From Corbicula japonica (Eukaryota; Mollusca; Bivalvia; Venerida; Cyrenidae), in the NCBI GenBank assembly GCA_038501625.1, contig JAZAYU010000054.1, positions 1,550,001-1,614,000 of the forward strand: a stretch of 64,000 nt of DNA. The letters run 5' to 3'. The number at the start of each line of letters is the position of its first letter. Within the stretch, counting starts at the first letter, position 1. The notes beneath the pieces are model-generated. The model was not told where the DNA came from. It was given only the letters and a program-made list of their open reading frames with translations, and searched no databases. This document shows positions 40,201-46,200 of the stretch, in pieces. The translations under genes and the position numbers were made by a program.

Positions 40201-43200
40201 CGGGAATTGATTGGGCTTTATGAATATGTAAAAAACTCAATTTCGATTTTTTGGTCACTATCGCCGGTTTTCTCACGGAGCGGCTCATATATAATTGTAT
40301 GTAGGTAAAAAAAGTTATTCTTACTAACCTACACACACCAATTACTCTTTATTAGGGCAACTGCAAACAAACAGTTTTCAAGGTTGGCCTTAGTCAGATA
40401 TTCTGTCCATGCAGTTATGATCTATACTCTGAAAGCAAAAATAAAAGGTATCCACTCTCATACCAGTAATTTTGCAAAAAAAGTAAATGAATATTCAAAA
40501 TGCTTTACTAACATTTCCTGTTGTCATTTAACAGCCAGATTCAAATAATTGACTCAATTTTGATCAAGTGAAAACCAAAAAAAGGACATCTGCATTTGTG
40601 AAAAGGAAGTACGTTTTTATTTAGGCAATTATGTATAGACTTCAGAATAAACATGTGGATCACACCATTTAAAAGATAAGCTCAAAACATAACAATTGCT
40701 TCTTTGTGTCAGATGTTGATGTTGAAAAACTGGTGGTGCCTATAACACATGTTTTATAATAAAAACTGTACTTATTACAATATACACCTTCTAAACATGT
40801 TATTGTTGACTGGAAACATAGTTTAATGGATTAAACATGCAAAGTTTATGGAATATAAACAAAAACGACTGCTATTTTAACAACTATCATGAGTACATGT
40901 ATGTTAAGATTTACAGAAAATAACTTTATAACATTTACAGAGAGGCATTACCAATGGGGTCCTACCGATATACTGAGTTACCTCCCATTAAGAGTGACTT
41001 CCCTTGCTGATTGGGTAGTTCCGGTTTAGAAGCGGTCATAAAGCGTAGCGTTAAAAGTGTATATAAAAAGTCTCAAAGTGCTTTTGAAGTTAAAATGCAT
41101 TGATGAAAGAACAAAAAAAGTGAAACAGGCATATCAGGAATAACCTCCATCTTTGTAAATTTATTTTTAAGTAAATAACTAAATGCAAGTTTACCTATTT
41201 ACGTAACCGCACGTATCATTTATAAATTTGATTTATTGCCTGGCATGGAAATTATGCATGTTTAAAACTTTCACTAAAGTATTCAGCCAATCACCGTTAG
41301 GTCAAGCAACCAATGCGTATTAAGAAAAGGGCCTGGTGTTTTATTACCACGTTACGTAATCTAATTAACAAGTCTGGGGTTTTACCAGCTGGAGGTGTGA
41401 TAAAGGCCTTTTGAAGTTAAGTTGTAGTTTTGTAAGAGGTTGAAATTGTTTCTTTTTGGGGATAAAAGGGTTGCTTTAGGAAACTGACTAGAGATTAAAT
41501 ATTCTAATTAATTGCCATAGTGTTGTTTGAGACCCGAGATTATTTGATATTGGCCACTTAAAGAGTTCCGAACTGAATTTAATAAAATAGCAATCGGGAA
41601 AGTTTTACCCAAATATATATTTATTTAATGAATTAAAATTAATTTTGAAACTAAATGAACTGAAATTTTTCAGAAATAAAGAGAAAAACGTGAAAACATA
41701 ATAAAACAATGTTTGAATAAATTATGTTCTAAATTGTTTACGAATAAGAAAGGACTTTTTGGAGAAAAAAGAGCAGTGTATTGAAAAATACGTCAATACG
41801 AACATGGCACACATCTATGAAAAGAATGGTTTGTGCTTTCAATTTGTAGGAAAAAAGTAAAAGTATTATTTTAATCTATTAAATTTCTGACAAAAACATG
41901 TTGCATGGGCATAATTAAAGAACATGTATAAAAGTGAACGGGCGTTTCCATTGGCGGACGTCAAACTTCATTTTATATCATGTGTTATGAATTTACTGCC
42001 TTTTTAAAGGTTTTCTAACTTTTCTTTTTCCTCACATCTTCCATTTTTGAGCATAAGAAATTCGTATTTCTTACTCTTTATTAGTTACCGAAGGGGTCGA
42101 ACATAACGATGTTAAACACAGACCTCTCAAACGTATTGAAATGCTTAGAATAGAAAATTTAAATATTATGCGCTGCACTATAAAAACTTTCTATTTTTTC
42201 TATTAAATGATAATCAATCAAAAGTTTTTATGCATTATGTTGATCTCTGACCAACCAGACCCTATAAAAACGTATTTGAAAGGACCACGGATGACTACTG
42301 CATGTATGTTTTAATATTGTCAATCTCAGACCGGAACTACCCAGTGACAGGTGCGCGTTACAAAGGGAGGTAACTTAAGACAGAATATTGAGATAACTCT
42401 GTATATCGGTAGGACCCCATTAAACAAAGAGCAGTAATGTACTACATGTAACATACTTGTAATTGTACATATATGTATTAACAAACTTTAATTTAAATTC
42501 AATAAAACTTTTCTGAATTAACAATGTTAACCCTTTCCTGTACAGACGCACCTTTATTGCTAGGGCGAACAGTTAAGATCCAGATCAGCCAGCACATCCG
42601 TGCCGACTGATCAGGATCTAAACTGTTCGCTTTTTGATTCATTAGGTTATTTCTGACCAAAATGCGACCAGTGCAGATCCTGATCAGACGGCACGGATGT
42701 GCTGGCTGATCTGGATCTTAACTGTTCGCCCTAGCAATAAAGGTGCGTCTGTACAGAAGGCTGATCTGGATCTACACTGGTCGCACACGCGTAAAAATGC
42801 GTATATATCCAGGAAAGGGTTAAAGAAACAAAAAAAGTTATCCAACAGTTAAGGAGGAAAAGTGACGGAGGAAATTGTATTAAGTAGGTGTATCTTATTC
42901 ATATTTTTCTAGATGTTAAATGGTACATATCATCAGGTTATATGAAACAGACTGTTTACAGTCTGTCTTCAATCAAACGAATGCAGACCACTGTACATCA
43001 CTGTCTGTCCTAACAATGTATTTTCATCGTGCCTGGTACTGCATTGTAATTCAACTGATTTCAATGTTTATTTAATGTTTTGAGCTAAATATGTTTACTT
43101 ATGTTTGTATAACTTTGTTTGTGCCGTGTGGCGGCTGTAAAAAGTCTCCCCGTACATTCTATCAGTGCTGTTATCAGTTACGTCCTTTGAAGGTCATTGA

Positions 43201-46200
43201 GCACGATACTTATGTACTAAGTTAATAGTACTTCTAAAATTACTTTTGTTTTTATATTTCGGCCAGTTTAAAGATAGGTGGTTTCAATATCCCAGCCAAT
43301 AAGGTTTTGGATATTGTCCAATCACCCCCAAGGATATACTTCCTGCTTTTTAAATTTTGCCTTTGGCGTTGTCTGTGATACGCAGGATTTATATTCTAAG
43401 ATCCCCTATCAAAATTCTATTCTTTTTAGTTCCGCCCATTGTTTTCTCGTTTAGGGCAAACCCATTCTTTTATCTGGGGACCATACGCCGCTGAACATGG
43501 AATATTGGTATTAATCTGAAAATACCTCATTGAAGGTTCCATGTTCACCGCCATATGCATACCATCGTTTGGGATGGATCAAAATTGTACTGTTTATTGG
43601 TGTAAATATTGAGTAGTGCTCAACCAGGGGCTAGGCGGCGTGGGCAGTAATATGCAATCCCATTACTGCCCATGAACAGGCTCAATAAAACCGAGCCTGC
43701 AGTATTTTCATATTTGTCATGTTTGGTGGCTTTCAAAGTTCCCTTTTCATCTATTTCATTTGAAATGTAATTTTAATGTTTGAGCAATAGAGGCCAAGCT
43801 CAAGCAAAATCGTGCACCAGTCGAACTAAACAATTACCTGCATATATATATGCAGTATAATAATATTACTTGTTTGAATTGAGACAATAAATTTGGAGTA
43901 CCTACATATCAGTTGCAATGGTGGAACAACTTTTGTATATAAACTCATGTGTGCAGCTTACATTTAGACACTAGTTAGTCAAGGATAAATTGATAATCGT
44001 GCATACTTTCTCCATTACTTTGCTAGCTTCCTCCATAACTTTCCTCCATAACCCATAATTAAAAGGGTAAATTTTAATTATCTTATGGCTTCTGACCATA
44101 TTACTTGATGGCTTCTGTGATAATAGCGAGGCAGCCAATTGATAACGACAATTTAATTAGCACTTGAAGCAATCATGATACTTTTGGTTACGGAAGAAAA
44201 ATTACAGAGGAAATTTTTTTAACATTTTATTACTAATATTTGCAATAAATAATACTTATTTAGTGATGGTACATATTAATCAATTGATAATGATGTAATT
44301 GATGTAAACTGTTTGATCCATGGAATTAACATAGATTAAAAGAAGTGAAATACACAGTTACGGAGGAAATTTTATTATCGGACATTAAGAATTTTGTGTT
44401 AAGGCTATGACAAACAAAAATATCAAAAAGCTGCATGTGTTTTACTTTTAAATACATAATATTTGATAATTCTATAAAATATTTATGCCTTTATAACTGT
44501 TTTTATCTTATTAAATACCACCAGAGGTGAGGTTTAAAAATGGTTATGGTAGGAAAGTAGTTTTTTGGCAACAACCCTTATAACCAGTGTCATTTGAAAT
44601 AGAATCCAATTGCAACAGAACTATCAAATATCATATTTTCATTTGCCTTAAGCATAAAAAACAGCAAATTTCTTAATTGCCAATCATCATATTTCAACAA
44701 TTTTACTGTAAAATTGATGTTTTGCCTGACATGCTGAAAAGTGATGTTACTAGACATTAAGCATGCTATAAAACTTTAAGGAAGTAACATACATGGCTAT
44801 CTCAGTGAACATAAGTAAACATCAGATCTCTCACCAAAATAGCAAGCTTTAATTTTAGGGTTTTAATCTTGAAGATTTGCTCTTCCAAAGGCTGGCTACA
44901 TGTTGTTTTTTTTTTTAATTTGAGTCAATTTTTTTGAATCAGGCTGTTAAAAGAAAATACACAATTATTACAGAATTATCTACCCTTTGTTAAAATTTGA
45001 GCTTTTAGATAAAGCTTAGGGTTCTTGACAATATAATGTAAATAAAAAAAATCTTTATGTGGTCAATAAATTCATAAAACATTTGTTTATAAGAAACAGT
45101 GCTAGAATGCCCTAACAGTTTGTTTTCAATTACCTCCCATTCTATTAAAAATATTGTTTTAAAGTACTTAATAAATTTTGATTTAAAAGACAATTTCTTA
45201 GATCAGTGTGTGAAAGATTTTGTTCATTATCAGTCAAATTTACCAACAATGGAGATCAAATAAAAAACTTTTTTCAAATGTTCTTTGTCAAATGAAATTA
45301 CTTTAATGAGAATATAAGGGTAAGGAGTGGATAGTTTTTATATTTTCTGAGTATAGTTAAACCATAAGAAAATCCAAGTGATATTCTTTAATCTTGGATG
45401 TTGTTATTTCAGGAATCAAAAAGAGCATATGTGATACCAGCTGCAGTGCATTGTTTACACAAAACCTACTGGAAGAATGGAACAGTATGTAACTATTTGC
45501 CCAAACTGGGTTATCTTAGAAAATGCTGATACCTACCTTAGTGTTTTTACTTAATAAAACAGACTTATAAATGGGCTCATGGTGGTAATTAAATCACTAC
45601 TGCCCATGCGTCATTGCCAATCCACAGCAAATAAAATGGGTTGCATAAGACTACTTTGTGGATGATGCATGCAACGAATTTACAACATGTTTAAAAAATG
45701 TGAAATATGCATATCAGGAATTGCCACATTCAGAAAAACCAGCCTCCCCACACAGTCAACAAGAAGAGGGAGAGAGAGCATGGATAATAAACTGATCAGT
45801 TTCAAAAAAGACACCACAAACAATTAACAAAAATGAGAACCCAAGTGGTTACTGCCTTGGAATGGTCATTGGCAAATCAAATTGCCACTGGGTGATCAAA
45901 CCAGGTTCTAGGGTGCACCAACCTCACACTTGCCCCAACAGGTTCTCAAATCAACATACACGTACAAGTTGTCTTGGTGAAATAACTCCAACCCACATAT
46001 CAGCTCAACAATGTTGCATGCATAAGCACACATACATACAAAACATAAGAAACTAATAGCATTGCAAAGCCAAAGGGGCGGGTACTCAATGATCTTACCA
46101 AGACCAGAGCTCCTAAGATTTGAGCTTTTGTAACAAGACATGGCTCTTGGGGAGCAGAGCTATTTTTTACTAAATGATGTCTACAAGTAAAACTTTTAAA

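Larger units (their letters stand above)
37155..40290. mobile_element. 3.1-kb TIR element with exon-like inner sequence
   Basis: Left ATATATGAGCCGCTCCGTGA then GGAAACCGG. The right end is its inverse (CCGGTTTTCTCACGGAGCGG then CTCATATAT) with one mismatch. It lies in the 10.2 kb NAPRT intron J-K. Inside are a nested hAT-like element (37694-38035), a GTCCGTCCG-type repeat near 38230, two spliced-exon-like segments (38490-38641 and 38891-39112) and an AATAAA followed by an A run (39335-39348). No transposase was recognised. Confidence 0.75.
35217..45412. other. NAPRT intron J-K (10.2 kb)
   Basis: It contains the TIR elements at 35359, 36010, 37155, 37694 and 40953, MITEs at 36837 and 42527, and repeat R1 at 43450. 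Between about 42834 and 44370 the motif TTACGGAGGAAAT or its inverse recurs (42850-42876, 44024-44050 inverted, 44190-44216, 44356-44372). 44380-45412 is AT-rich with nothing recognised. Confidence 0.7.
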
